DNA from: Apostichopus japonicus
Lineage: Eukaryota; Echinodermata; Holothuroidea; Aspidochirotida; Stichopodidae
NCBI RefSeq assembly: GCF_037975245.1
Contig: NC_092564.1
Location: forward strand, 12,550,484-12,614,483
Direction: 5' to 3'
Length of the DNA: 64,000 nt
How positions within the stretch are numbered: position 1 is the stretch's first letter; each line of letters begins with the position of its first letter. Below the pieces are notes generated by a model. That model was not told the origin of the DNA. It searched no databases and saw only the letters and a program-made list of their open reading frames with translations. Below, in pieces: positions 23,501-37,029 of the stretch. The position numbers and the translations under genes are program-made.

Positions 23501-26500
23501 CTTCGTGGTTGCTGGCAGTAATCGTCAGATGCTTCATTCCGTTCTGAATATTCTCGCGTATTGTCTAATCATTGATTCCTTTGTTCTAGGTGCTATTTGG
23601 GGAAAACACCCTGTTGACTTTGAACACTGGGAGGTAGAAGTCACTTTCAAGGTGACTGGAAGGGGACGAGTTGGCGCTGATGGATTGGTGAGTTCTTCGA
23701 TGAGCACAACCCATCAGATATATTTACCCTATATGCATTTTGGTTAGTTTTGGCTTGGACAAAAGAATGGAGAAAGCTATTTGTAAAAGTTATTGCATCA
23801 GTTGCAGATGCTTGGTTTGAATTTAGAGAATGTTAAAAAATTGGATGGGTTACTATAGTAACTGAGAAGGGGCACATTGAGTGGTTTGAGTTTAAAATAG
23901 CTTATCATAAGCTTCTTTTTTTTTTATATCTATATTCCATATCCCATCCACCAGATTCACTCAAATGTGTGTTTGCAAAAATTTTGCAAATGATTTCTTC
24001 TTTTTCAAAAGGGGGTAACTAGTTGGCTGTCAGTTTTGACAATTAGTGACAGAAAACATTCGGCCAAATGTAAAAAAAGTGAGATTGGTTTATATGAACT
24101 ACTGAAGTTTGCCTTGATAAGGACCAGCTGTCCCAATGACAGTCACAAAAATGAAGGATTTAGGAATATGTAGTGTGGCTTAGTAATGATCCATTATTTT
24201 GTTGTCATTGCTATCATTGTATTTTATTTGTGGTTTTGCCTTCTAAACCACTCATTTCAGCTTCATCATGCACATCCCATCAGAGCTCCCCCCACCCAGT
24301 ACCCATCCTACCCCCATCCCTAGTGACCAGCCACCCATTAATTGTTGTAGTTTAACCCATTGAGAAAGTGAGGTAGATACCTTTAGATGTTAAGGGTATC
24401 AATTAACATTGTTTTTTTTCTTGTAATTTTCTAGGCCATTTGGTATGTTGAGACACCAGGTATCGAAGGTCCTGTCTACGGTAGCCAGGACAAGTGGGTT
24501 GGTCTTGGAATTTTCTTTGATTCGTTCGACAATGATAACCAAAGAAACAACCCATACATTTTGGCTATGAGCAATGACGGTACTAAGGAATATGACCACG
24601 CAAACGACGGACTCGTACAACAGTTGGGCGGATGTATGAGAGACTTCAGAAACAAACCCTATGCAGTCAGAGCAAAGATTGAATATTACAAAAATTCCTT
24701 AACGGTAAGGGTTGATTTCTTTGTTTTATTTTCCAAATATTTTCTGTCCTCAGTGATAGATTGCGAGTGTTTCAAAAGAAGATTGACATAACTTGTCAAA
24801 TTTTGGTGGTCAGTATTTAACATGAAAGTATATAGTCCCAGACCTTGAAATCCAAATATTCTTTTAGCGAGTAGATTTTTTGTAACATACATACATTTTT
24901 AGGCAAGGTGCTATACTTTTCATCCACTGTAGTACTTTATCATTCTTATCCATGTGTCTGTAGTCCCAAGGCAGCAAATATGCAAAAGCTGGCATTTGTT
25001 ATTCAAATTTGTCGGAAAGTTTTCTTTTTTTTTCATAACAGAAAGAGGGAAGGTTTATTCCAAACTTTGTATTATATTGACCCGATGTGATGCTGTATGT
25101 TAAGATGTTAAGTATGTTTGTTTTTACTTCATAGTGTTAAATTAAGGTTGACATATATGTTGTATTAAGGATAATCTCTCAACTTTCTTTGTTTTAACCA
25201 TCTTCTAGGTTTACTTCCATAATGGAATGACGAACAATGAATATGCGTACGAACTATGCATGAGAGCAGAGAATGTCGTACTCCCGAAGAAAGGTTACTT
25301 TGGTGTTTCTGCTGCCACTGGAGGTCTTGCAGGTGGGTCTCTATTCTTTAGTTTAATTAATTAATTAATTAATTTCATGGTAAGTCTTTTCATGATCACT
25401 TGAAGGAAAGTTATTGATGAGACAAACAAGAAACTGTACCTTAATGAATCCAGTAGACAATAAATTGCTCTCCATACAAATTTGAGAAACCCAAGCTATA
25501 GACATTCAGGCCTATGTAGTATTGTACAGAGGGTTCCATATGGACTAAATCTTACCTTATTTATGATGTAAATAAGGAATTTGGTAGTCACTTAAAATGC
25601 TGCATGGTTTAGAAATAGAGTTGAAGACAAACATATCACTCCTTAAAAATATATCATTTGTTAATATATCTAGGAAGAGAATTTCATTATGGTCTTTCTG
25701 GGGATTGATCAGCACATCTGACGTTTAACCAAGGAAGCACTGTCTGTGAACACATGCACATGTAATTCCCTTAGAATGTAGAGCAAATCATCTGTTTGTG
25801 ACAAAAATCAAACATGATACCAAGTAATTTCATTCCTTTCACAGATGATCACGACGTAATTAAATTCTTGACTCACAGTCTTGATGCAGAGAAGGCAATC
25901 ATACCAGATGGAGAGGTATGTTGGTCATGTGACCATAAATTAATAAAGCATTATTTATTGAAAAATAGAAGGAAATTTGTCATTTCTACAAACCCTCCCC
26001 CCTCCCCCCATACACACACCTGCCATTAAAACGTTCATAGTGAACAATATAAGGGCAATTTTTTTTTGTTTAATTAACCTGTCAAATCCCTCTTGATTTT
26101 TTGTTTTATCATTTAGAATATTAATAATATACTTAAAAGGCAGCGAAACCCATTTTTCTCCAGTTTTTATGTAGCTTTTATGTAGTTTTTATTTGAAGTT
26201 TTACTTGAATGAAAGAAAAAAGTGTAAATTTGGATCTTTGTTTAGTAAATAGTCTCAAAGGACTACAAGGATAGCCTGTACTCTTTACAAATCCTAACAT
26301 TTGAATATAACAATGATTTTCTTCTCTTGGCTATCTCTTCCAGTCTACGTCTGGTCACATCACAGATGAAGAAGTCGAAAAATTCAATAAAGAATTTGAT
26401 GAATATTACGACAAGCTGCAAAAGCAAAAAGATGAGTAAGTAGAAGTAATGGCTGGCTGCATTTAAATTTCTTCCGTCTAGGCTTTTGTAAACCTGGCCG

Positions 26501-29500
26501 CACATTGTCCGACTGAACATCTCAACTAGACTGCTGTGACCTAGTCCCCAAAAGTTGCCTCGACAGATGCTCTTCTAGGTCTCACGTAGAAAGTATTTCC
26601 AAGGGATCAGTTACAATTGTTGAAACTGGGCAGATGCAGTCGTGAACCACTGCACAACTGGTGCCTACTGCCAGTAGGGCAAATGCTTCATGCTTGAGTT
26701 TCCCTGACTGAAGCCGACGTATCATAAAACTGAATTATTCCTTAGTCGAAGTGGTGAGCACTCCACACTCTGCCAGACAATCAATCCACAATCTTCCTAC
26801 CATCCACCTATCGAGTTGAGTCAAGTCACATTCAGTTGGACAGTGTGTGGCAATTTCACAGACAATGACCACTTAGAAGACGGAAACCCTTAAGATTATG
26901 AGAGACTCCTTTTGGAGGTTGTGTTGCATCTGACCTTTGACATTTTCTCCATTCCTCTCCTCTCAGTTATCGTGAGAAGCATCCTGATGTGAAAGATGAC
27001 TATGATGAAGACGACTATGTAAGAACTTTTCGTTTCATAAGTCTTCTCATCAACACGTTAAAATTATCTTTGCAGTTTGACATTTTGTTAGTACGTAAGG
27101 ATTTAATGGAACATGACGGCAAAGCTTAATGTCTTGAAACAGTATTGATTCATTTCATACATATGGATATATCATGGACAAGTCACAGCTGAGCTTAATG
27201 TCTTACTGTGCCTTAAGACAGTCAAAACCACAAGCTAGACATTAAAGTAGAATGCTAAATTTGGCCTATTTTCACATGTATGTTTGTATATTAGTTGCTG
27301 GACATTAATTGTTTCATTGTCATTGTCAACACCGACCTGTGATGGATTACACACCTTAACACTTCTTTTCTGTTGATATCAATATGGATTCCCCATTGGT
27401 TGGTGTTACCTATGACACCAACCAATGATTTGTTCCATGATTTGTATTTGATAATGATAAAGATTGTGTCATATTTCTGATGTTTGATGATATGTTATGT
27501 GGATAACTAAAAATGTGTGTACATAGTGACTTCAGGCAAGCTGATGAGGTTCAATGAGCCAACAAAGTGACAAAAATAAATTCCATTCCACTCTTCACCA
27601 ACAAAAACTAAAATGACAACATAAGAATAAACTGTTTTTTTCTAAGTCATGGAAGTACTTTTGTTAAAATTTAAAAAAAAAAGGATATTTACTAAACCCC
27701 ACTAATTTATTTCGAACATTAAATGAAGTTTTGATTGCACCTTGAGAAGTAACCTGTATTTTGTCACCCTTGTCTACAGGCTGTCTTCTTGTATTATCAT
27801 GTCCTCTGCCGTGTTATGGATCAATTTCTGAAGTAGCATTTTCATCTTCTACTAATACTAAAATTGCTAGTCATACACACTGGTGGCTTTGCCAACTTTG
27901 AAAACCAAAGCAGATGTTGTTTTTTAAGCTGTTTCCTTTTGTTTTCTTTTGGGGTTCCCAGTTTGAAGATGATTACACCAGAGATCTTAAAGTTATATTT
28001 GAAGGACAAACAAATATTTACAAAAGTATAAGGTGAGTGTGACTATCCTTTCTTCCTTTTTTTGTAATTTGAGAAATAGGAATTTATTTGTTGAAAACAA
28101 TATTTTGTTTCCCCTATTTGAAGAGAAACAATGCCTTTGGAAAGACTAATAGTGCCAGCCGGGAATCTGAGACAAGTAGAAGGGCAAGCAGGACTATAAA
28201 CAAAAACTATTTTGTAATTTATAATGTGACAGAAACATTTTAACTTTGTAGAAAAGTTTGGAAGTGATTAAAGATGATAATAAGTGTGCAGAGGTTGCGG
28301 AGCAAGTAGGGCATTATAACCCGAATGACACTTGAATGAATGCGAGTGCAAACATACTTAAAGTACTATGCAAATCAAATCATTAATATTCATGTTATTA
28401 ATATGGACTAGACCAAAAAAAATAAAGGATTGCGGAAGACTGCAGTCACAGTTATGTTTGGACTTTGTCCTTGGGTTAGAAAATATGTGTTTTGCAAATT
28501 CTCTGACTAACTATTTCTGCCTTTGTAAAGCAGCAAAAGTAAACAAATTGCAGCTGCTGCATATTGATGAGTGTTTGCATCATAAAGTTTAATGGTTCTG
28601 TAAAATTATTGCTATGTAGACAATATCTGAATCATAAAAAATAAGATATGTTGAAAGTGTGTCAGCAGTCGCAGACTCTGATTCTTAGTTGATCATTTAT
28701 GACAGCTTGTGTTTGTGGAAGATGAAAGGTCAATTTAGATAATAAAAAGCTTTGATTCATGACAATATCAACTTTGAAGAGTTTTGGAGTGCTTCACTTA
28801 CAGTTGTATATCTAGGCTTTGCTACTGGTTCAGACACAAGGTGCCCTGTTGCTATACCAACCCTTACAAGACACCTTTCCATTACAAGTAAACCTATATA
28901 ACAATTGCTTACTTATTATTGACACTAACAATTCTGTAATGATTTTTGGTTTCTTGCTGGAAGCAAAGGAACCTATGCTGTCAGGTTGGCGTGTTTATGT
29001 GTGTGTCTGGGATTTTGCTCGGGTCTGTGATAACTCAACAATGGAGTGATGGATATTTGCCATACTTGCTATGCAGATGTTTGAGAAGGTGTGCTCTATC
29101 ATTTTTGGCACAGACCTTATGAATATTAATGAGGTTATGGGGTCAATGTAAAAGTCTTTACAATTACAAAACCTCTGCAATCTTATGTCAGATTGTAACC
29201 AAACTTGGTATACAGTTGTTGGTTAATAGCTGGATCATGTAGACTTAATTATTTTGGGACCAGCTGGGCCCATGTTTGGGCTGGGTTGGCCCAAATTTTA
29301 TTTCCACTTTAAATGCATTTTGGGACATATTCTTTGAGCCTGAATATTGTGATTTAATTTCCGGTTCCAAGGTTTGCTTAATCCTATGTGACTGATCCAA
29401 AGTCTAGATCTGAGGTTGCATGGAGAAATAGCAAAGTTGGCATGATTTCTTTATACTATGTTTGATTGGCACATAACATTACTGATGTAGAATCGTTTAT

Positions 29501-32500
29501 TTGCTCACTTACAGTCATTTTAGAGGATTACATGTTGACATAAAAGCTTTTCTTGTTTTCCTACTACATGGATTATTTTGTCTGATCAAATCTCCACAGA
29601 ACTTTAGAGAAAAAATTGGACGAGATTGTCGGCAGGCAGGAGCGGACCATATCTGCTATCGCTGGAATCAAGGGAGGATCTGTGTCTGCCCCAGCGACAC
29701 CATCCGGGGGTCCTCCAGGGGGGTCAGGCAGTAATATAGCTAGACACGAAGTAGATACATTATTGAATACACAGAACGATATAACTAGGAAAGTCAGAGA
29801 TTTACAGTAAGTACTACTTTGCTCTAAACGATTTGAGATTATGGATCGAGCATTGGAAGCAGGTTGATGTATCAAACTAAAGATTGTGTTTGCTGATATC
29901 AAGAGTAATTTTACTGTCAACTCTTGCAAGCTTTTAAGAGATTCTCTCAGGAGGTTGTGATCTGTTATCAGTACCCATGCAGAAACCTGGAGACTCAAGA
30001 ACCTCAGTGTCGTGTATTAAAAAGACAATTAACATATTTGGGCGCTGCCAAATCACAAGAATGTCATTGCTTTGGTTCCTTTCTTTCTTTTTTTGTTTGT
30101 TTTGCAGTTAGAAGTTGTATTTGCTTTTTTATTTCTTTTTCATATCCTGCAAATTTACCTATAGATTTTTAAACATAATAATGTCATAGAACTAATATGT
30201 GTACGTATTGTATTGTACAATTACCCCATGTCATATAAACATACGAATAATGTCTCAGGTTTTTAAGTGAAGTTATAAGAATATAGTAATGGCACGCCAA
30301 TCTCCTACCATTGCTAACTTGTTTTGAACATCCTATTTTTACCCTTTTTTCTTGTTTCTTTCAGGAGTGTTATAGGTGATGTTCAGCAGAAGACAGCAGT
30401 AATATATAGCAGGGGTGACTCGGGTGGCGGAAAGGATGGTCCCGGTTTCTTAGATCATGAAATTAAGGATAAGCTAAACCAACTGACACATGACGTTAAA
30501 GCTATAAGATCTAATCCACAGGTGAGTTTAGGAACTACTTAAAGGGAACAAACTGTTACAAAGAGCAAGAGAGAAAGAGGAGGGAGGGGGGAGGGAGGAG
30601 GAGGGGGAGGGAGGGGGAGGCATGGATAGTTGAGGGAGAGGAGGTCAGGAGGAGGATACAAGCTGTAATGGTCTCTCAGTCTTTTTGTAGCCTTTCTAAT
30701 TTACCCAAACAACCTTGAATAAGATATTATAGTTCATCGATGAGGACATTGAAGGATAAATTGTTGTTTCCATCTGTGTAAGATAGAAAAAGGTCTTTTT
30801 ATGAATTTAGAGATTTTATGACATGATCTGTATATATAAGCTGTAACTGACATGAGGGCAGGCCACAGATAGCAATCCTTGTATATATTTAGAGAGGCAT
30901 TTGGAAGCAGCCTAAGTTTCAAGGCAAACTGAAACGTTTGGTGAAGAAAAGGTACACTGACACTGAAATAGATGGGTGTCATGAAGCCAAGGTGACATGA
31001 AGGTCACCTGAGGGTGACATGAATGTGACATGAAAGTCACATGAAGGTCACATGAAGGTCACATGAAGGTGGTGGCATGAAGCCAATAAATACATTTAAA
31101 AGAAAACACGAAAATGAGATTGGTTTACCAAAAAGAGACCAGGGAAGTATGGAAAGAGTCAAGTGTCAAGTGAACCATCTTTTGTATTTTATAAATTTCA
31201 ATATTCACTCAAAATCCTTTATGACAATACCCTGCTTGTTTCAGCTTTCCTAGTTCAGTCCTTCTCTCTTTTGCATGGATTTAGTGTCTTATTGTTCAGC
31301 AGTTAGTTTAGCTGTCTCTCAACTCTATTTCTAAATACTTTTATTTTACTTTATTTCCTTTAAAGGCTGTTGCTTCAGGTGACTGTCCAGAACCGTCCTG
31401 TCTTACATCTCTAACTTTCATCATCTTTGCCGTAGCTCAAACAGCCCTTTTCTTAATTTATTTCATGTATAGGTAAGTTTATATATTATTTCATTTTTCC
31501 TGTTTCTTATATCATTTTTCCTTGTCTCTGTCCATTCAGAGTGATAAAAACTTGTTGGTTTTCATCTCACATCTAAAGAAAGCTACCTCTATTCCAGTTT
31601 CAACCAGGCAAGATAATCCTTATCTTTCTTACGATGTGTGTATTCTCACCTACCAACCCCCACCTCCCACATTCCCCCACCTCCCTCATTCCCAATGCTT
31701 CCAATGCAACACCACAGTTGGTTTATTAGTCTCACTAGTTATTTAACAATAACATTTCTGCCCTGTAACTTATATGCAAATTTGATTATGCCTGGTATAT
31801 CTGAAAGGTACTTGACAATACTTTAGGTCCCTATCTAAGTGTTGATGCTTGTCTTGAATATAGCAGCCAACTCTTTAAATTGGGGCTTGTACCTCGCAGG
31901 GCTATGCCCCTACCCAGCCAGAGGACTAAAGCAGTATATTCAGATGAACTATCAACATTGGTCTCAATCTGATCTTCTTTATAAATTCATAAAATATTTG
32001 CAGGAATATGGAAAGTGACAGGGTGTCATTTCTTGTCGAGGCTCGTATTAATATTGTATGAACGATCACTTGGAATAGGATTGCACCTGGCAACTCCCAT
32101 TAAATGTCCTGTTCTTTCAACAGTTCACCCAAGAGTCAAATGAGAAGCCATCCAGGGGTCTAGACAGAGGATAAAATATGTTCCTCTCTCTTCATATACC
32201 AAACTCATCCCCCAAAGTTCATATCATGAAGTCTTTTCCCCTTTGCTTTTTGCATGTTGCAACATTTATTTTATTTTGTGATAATTCTTTGTCCTATCAT
32301 AATATGGCATATTCAAAAGCATAACAGGGTGTAACTCGCATGATGTCTGTGTTTATGTTCTCTTTTGCCAACTTTCAATTTGGAGTAAAGTATATAGCCA
32401 ATTGTCGGGCAATTTCCAAGAATTTGATTGTACTCTGTTGGCTTTAACAACAACAAGCTGTTCATCGTATTCAGCACCAACTTCTAGTTTCGATCTTGTC

Positions 32501-33562
32501 ATTTTCTTTCTACACAATGGAAATCATAATAGGGCTGCTCTCTTGAAATTTGTTACAAAAATAAGGAAAAAAACATCTTCCTGATATTATCCAAACTGAT
32601 AGTACAATATATTAAGGTGTAGTTCAAGCGCATGTGTGGCTAAGGTTGACCTCTCCTTATTGGCTTCTCATATCGAAGTTTGTTTTCTGTACAATTGTAC
32701 AAGGGCTCTGTACTACTATTACTAATAGTTTCTATGTTTAAAGATGTCTGACAGCTACTCCAAGCGCATTGCACTTACTTTGCGATATTAATCAGCCCCC
32801 CCCCCCCGCCCCTTTAGAAACATAACTCAACAAACTCAATGCTAATTAACTTAATGTTCTCAAAATCTAGATTTCAATTTGAAGCCATATGTCATGTTTC
32901 TGAAGAAAACCCATCCACCCCTCCCCCCTTCAAAAAAATATATGTATATGTTTTTTTAAATAAATAAAATGTCATTATTAAAAATATCATGTAGAATATT
33001 TCTGATAGAGGTGACAATTCAAAAATCACTTTACATTCCATCATTATCAGAGGACTACTGTAAGAGTGCTTCCCTATTAATTAGACAAAACAAACTGTGC
33101 ACCATTATTGTTGTTATTTTTCTCCTGATTGTTGGGTTTGGTATTTCTGTGTTCTTTTGGAGTATTTTCGTTTCTTTCCCTTACATCGATGGAACCAATT
33201 TAATTCTTTAATAATACATTCGACTCATCAGTCATGAGTTCCCTCGTTCGTAATTTAACATTCTTTCAAGATTTTGCTGGAAGCCTCGAAATCTAAACAT
33301 TCTACCCCTATAAAGACTGATCCCAAAGAGGCATAAAGTCTCCTCAAAAACATTGTAATTTTATCAACATGGTAACTTGTACCTTAATTACTTTGAGTCA
33401 TATTAAGTCATTACTTCCAAAAATAAATAGATCTTTCAAACCTGTCGTAAAAATCGATAAGAGGGATTTTTCTTTGGCAACACGACTCTTATACAAAGAC
33501 CCTCTTGTTCTCATTCCTGTTGCAGGAGTTCTCAAGAAGCTGCAGCCAAGAAGTTCTATTAA
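20429..33562 (+). CDS. LMAN1: LMAN1 / ERGIC-53 mannose-specific cargo lectin (13 coding exons, complete)
   Basis: Exons: 20429-20594, 22891-22947, 23590-23687, 24435-24704, 25209-25332, 25845-25915, 26344-26435, 26967-27018, 27962-28032, 29600-29806, 30365-30521, 31366-31472, 33526-33562. All introns are GT-AG, phases agree, and the total is 502 codons plus TAA; the human protein is 510. Order: signal peptide (about 1-23), L-type lectin domain (about 28-255), acidic coiled-coil stalk with a Gly/Pro-rich insert, a membrane span (about 469-491), and a cytosolic tail ending K-K-F-Y. The protein cycles between ER and ERGIC, binding high-mannose glycoproteins (with MCFD2 in vertebrates, coagulation factors V and VIII). 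Mapped by a constant offset of 16 from human numbering, the sugar and calcium ligands are all present: D105, D136, F138, N140, D141, N146, H162, D165, G235-G236. The paired cysteines C174 and C214 are also present. Confidence 0.97.
24435..24704 (+). CDS. LMAN1: LMAN1 exon 4: carbohydrate and calcium site
   Basis: Residues 108-197. It carries G-I-F-F-D-S-F-D-N-D, in which D136, F138, N140 and D141 are the Ca2+/mannose ligands, and Y-D-H-A-N-D-G with H162 and D165. C174 in G-G-C-M-R-D is the first half of the lectin-domain disulphide. Every catalogued ligand is intact, so an active lectin is expected. Confidence 0.95.
25209..25332 (+). CDS. LMAN1: LMAN1 exon 5: end of lectin domain
   Basis: Residues 198-238 include C214 (E-L-C-M-R), partner of C174, and F-G-V-S-A-A-T-G-G-L-A-D, the strongly conserved loop whose G235-G236 pair contacts mannose. 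Acceptor TTCTAG, donor GTGGGT. Confidence 0.95.
29600..29806 (+). CDS. LMAN1: LMAN1 exon 10: stalk coiled coil with Gly/Pro-rich insert
   Basis: The exon encodes L-E-K-K-L-D-E-I-V-G-R-Q-E-R-T-I, then a flexible stretch rich in Gly, Pro and Ser (T-P-S-G-G-P-P-G-G-S-G-S), then a second helix (E-V-D-T-L-L-N-T-Q-N-D-I). The second helix resembles vertebrate Q-E-L-D-T-V-V-K-T-Q-H-E. An open frame on the opposite strand (29573-29998) is a shadow. Confidence 0.9.
30570..30645. repeat. Polypurine G-rich tract in LMAN1 intron 11
   Basis: Repeated GGGAGG / GGGGGAGG runs about 50 bases after the exon 11 donor provide many more than four G-tracts of three or more on the transcribed-like strand. They could form a G-quadruplex in the pre-mRNA. 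Confidence 0.85.
31001..31072 (+). repeat. 11-bp tandem repeat (ATGAAGGTCAC) in LMAN1 intron 11
   Basis: About six units, several with substitutions, place AGGTCA hexamers at 31001, 31045 and 31056, with variants AAGTCA at 31034 and AGGTGG at 31067. The 11-base period leaves 5 bases between adjacent hexamers, the DR5 arrangement. Confidence 0.85.
31366..31472 (+). CDS. LMAN1: LMAN1 exon 12: lumenal cysteines and transmembrane span
   Basis: It encodes C-P-E-P-S-C (C462, C467), equivalent to the two cysteines that link ERGIC-53 subunits in vertebrates, where the gap is longer (C466/C475). Next comes a single membrane helix, L-T-F-I-I-F-A-V-A-Q-T-A-L-F-L-I-Y-F-M-Y-R. It is followed by a 2.05-kb last intron. 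Confidence 0.95.
33526..33562 (+). CDS. LMAN1: LMAN1 exon 13: cytosolic tail with K-K-F-Y sorting signal
   Basis: A small final coding piece after TTGCAG reads S-S-Q-E-A-A-A-K-K-F-Y then TAA. The dilysine at -4/-3 is the COPI retrieval signal. The terminal Phe-Tyr pair replaces the Phe-Phe that serves COPII exit in mammals. Phase 2 at the acceptor fits exon 12 exactly. Confidence 0.93.
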
Positions 33563-33874
33563 AAGATCAGAAACCAAAAATTATTTCTGTATCTTGGTCG
33601 TAAGACTTAGAGATCAGGCTAGTGCCCTTGGAAAAGAGTCAAGTTTTGGATTTCAGTGGCCTGTATAAGAAAGTATTTGGTCGTAGCCACATTGAAGTAT
33701 GGATGAAAGAAATCTCAAGCATGAAAATTAGCTACGATGATCAGATGTACCTCAGGGCTTCTTGAATCTTGTATCATTTTTGTTCTGTTCCGTTTGCACT
33801 TTTGATGGAAAAACATGCCAAGAAAACATTCCCAGGTCCAGGTTTGAGTTGTTACGATGATTTGGTACCTTTTG

Positions 33875-33880
33875 AATAAA
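33875..33880 (+). terminator. First candidate polyadenylation signal for LMAN1
   Basis: AATAAA lies about 313 bases after the LMAN1 stop codon. Later hexamers could be used instead. Confidence 0.45.
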
Positions 33881-35589
33881 TGTGGTGAATTGAAAACCAT
33901 TATTTTTAACTTTACACACAGATTGAAAAAAAAAGCCCTCATTCACTTTTAACAACTTTGGTGCTTTTTCTAACTAATATTCATCACTTTCTCCAACCTT
34001 TTGGGCATTGACATTTTCAATTTACATTGACAAGTATCGGTTTCAGATTGGGTGTTTTGCATATATCTTCTTTTTTTTTTTTTTTTTGGCTTATGGGAAC
34101 GGAGAGAGGATGTGATGAGGGGGGGGGGAGGTTGCAGAGATTCATGTTCCATTTGCATGATAGGTTTTCTGTGGTTTTATCACTTGTTTTTATTGTGTTG
34201 AGCAAAATGTGGGTTCATTTCTTTAAGAGCTCTGTGACCTCTTCTAAGTGTCATATCTGCTTGTCATTGACTACCCATTAACAGTGCTTTACTCACAGTA
34301 TGCATTCCTCATCCCTACAAGGTTTACTCAAGGAAATTACAGGTCACATTGCTAATTGAGGTGTTAAAATTAACAGCGTATAAATAATGCGGAGTTGAAG
34401 TAACAGAAATTTAACAATGATTTTTATCATTGCGACTGCACTTACGGAGCATGATTGAAAATGATTCTTTCATTAATGTAAATAATCATATTTTAATTAT
34501 AAAATAATAGTTATGTTAAGGAGAGAGTCAGGTTGTCAGAGTGGCATATGAGGAAGGCAGGGTCCAACATCGGGGAGGGGGTGGGGGGTCGCTGGGGGAC
34601 CATTGTCACACTAGTGATCATTGGGCTGCCACCTGTCCTCCCCCTCCATCCCTCCACCCCCAAAAGGTCAAACCTTTGTTGAAATCTAGATGAGGATAAC
34701 AATGTTCCAGTTGAGAGGGGACCTGCAGTTTGAGTACGATGCTGCTAAACGGATACGAAAGTGACTCTGAGATTACATAGTGTATCACTGGCTGTAGTCC
34801 CATTATCTGCTCTCATTGTCCACTGTTTCGATCACGGTTGTGTAGGTCTATGTGTAGCAATATTACTCCCAGACCCCGAAAGGAAATGTAAGGTTTGGCA
34901 AAGAATGAAGACATGTTCAAACAAAGTTCATCTCTAATTGCGGAATAACTTATTTAAAAAACAAGTTATCCGGTTGTTTGAAGGTTTATTTTTCTGTGAT
35001 TATTTCTTTCATTCCGTTTCGATCGTAGAGTTTGCTCTTTATTTTAAGAATTTCACTATAAAATTAATGTTATTTATCATGCAAACTTTAAATGTTATGT
35101 CTCTGTCTTAATGAGCTTGCTCGAGTCTGCCTATTAGCCAACAAACAAAGAATCAATCACTTGCCTTGAAATCTAAAAATGATGAAGTGATTTCTACAAA
35201 GTTATTCCAGCAAAATTTGTGTTTAGCCAGACCTATGCAGTATTCATTCCTTGTGAAATGTATTTCATGATTGTCTTTGTAAGGCCTGCCTGTTAAGAGT
35301 ACCATGTTAAATAATATTATTCGCTATAATTAAATCCTTTTATTGAAGATCATGTTTTCTTAGATTTGATCAACAGTTCATAGATGGGATGTCGAGTTGA
35401 TCTAATTTTTAGTCAAAGGTTGTTTCTTTCAGAGAAGCTAATCGAGGTCGACTATGTGAATCACGAAATATAAATCATTTTGCAATAGTGAAGGTATACC
35501 AGGCTCAGAATACTTGTAACTCTCATTAAATTTGGAATGTGTATTAGGTTGTTTAGTGACAACAAAAGTATTTTCTGTTTCAGATTATA

Positions 35590-35697
35590 CATACACACAC
35601 ACAAATATATATATATATATGTATGTATATATACATATATATATACATACGTATATATATACATATATATATATATATATTTATACATATATTAATA
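35590..35697. repeat. TA/TACATA microsatellite
   Basis: An alternating ATAT and TACATA run of about 100 bases begins with a short CA stretch (ACACACACAC). It produces spurious Tyr/Ile/Thr open frames on both strands. Confidence 0.92.
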
Positions 35698-37029
35698 TTT
35701 TCTGGTTCACCAGATAAGTGCTTTGGTAAGAATATGATGTAGTGACATAGGTAGTACGATATTTATGTTGTTGTTTTATTATTAATTTATTCTAACTATT
35801 ATAGCGCCTTGGACATTTTGTTTGGTAGAGGTAGTTATGCAAATTTTTATTTTTCAAAATTGTACACAATAAAATAGAATAAGAACCTGGATGCAAAGTG
35901 TTGACAGTCAGAGGGACCCACTGAATAACAAATATATGAAATGAAAATGAAAATAATGGTGCTTGGTAATATATAAACTTTTATAAGTGTTTTATTTAGA
36001 ATTAAGAAATGTTAACCGAAAAAGACAATATTAGTTCAGTTATGAGACTGAAAACTGTGTGTTATATAAGTTTACATGTTTGTACTGTTTACCTAACACT
36101 TAAGTTAATATTTGCTTGACTGAATCACCCACATTTTCAAGAATACTATTTATTTCTTTTTCTGAGGGAACATGATGTAATTATTTTGGGAGTTAAGGGG
36201 GAGGGGGGGGGGGTGGTGGGATTTCAGGTTTCAAATTACTGTTATATTGTAAAGCCGTTAATATAATATTAGTCATTGATATGTAAGATGTCTAGACCAT
36301 TTAGCGGATTTATAATCAGTGGGATGAACCAGTCATTCACCAGTGAGTGGTTCTGGTGGATGTGCTGCAGGAGGAAGGGAGGGGGGGGCAGGTGAGGGGT
36401 GGGGGGTAGTGACTGATGAGTAGGGTGATAATGGTGGCAGCAGGACTAGATAATTCACTTCTAGATTACTCCTTTTGTAATGGTTTGTGGTGTGGTTAAC
36501 ATGACCTAAATTAATTTTGAGTGTTAAGGCTAATTAAAAAACCAACAGTGCATTGTGAGAGCTTTTCATGACCAGCTTATTTCATGTTTTAGTTCATGTA
36601 AAGAAATAATTTCGGATTAATGATAACCTAATTTTTCTTGCCTGATATTTGGTTGAAATTTGAAAAAGAAGTTGTTTCTTTTGACCTGCCTACTAAATTC
36701 CTAAACTACAGAAGAATTTCTTCCTTTGAGCAAGAACTCCTATGAAGTCAAATGTTGTCTGCTTTATTTGTAAGTTAAGACATTAAATTTCTTGCTTGAA
36801 GGTCTCCACATCTCTTCAATTCCAGTAGCACATTTTATATCATAGACTAATTCCGTTGTTTGTGATGATGTTTAAAATGAAATGACCGTCGTCTTGCCTA
36901 TTGTAGGATAGGAAGTGTAAGATGTCATAATGTCTCAATTAGAATAGTTTTTCCATTGACATATCTGGCTCAAACTGATCAGTTTTATTGTGTTTTTTTT
37001 TATTATTTTGTAAAGTGAGTTCATTAGGA

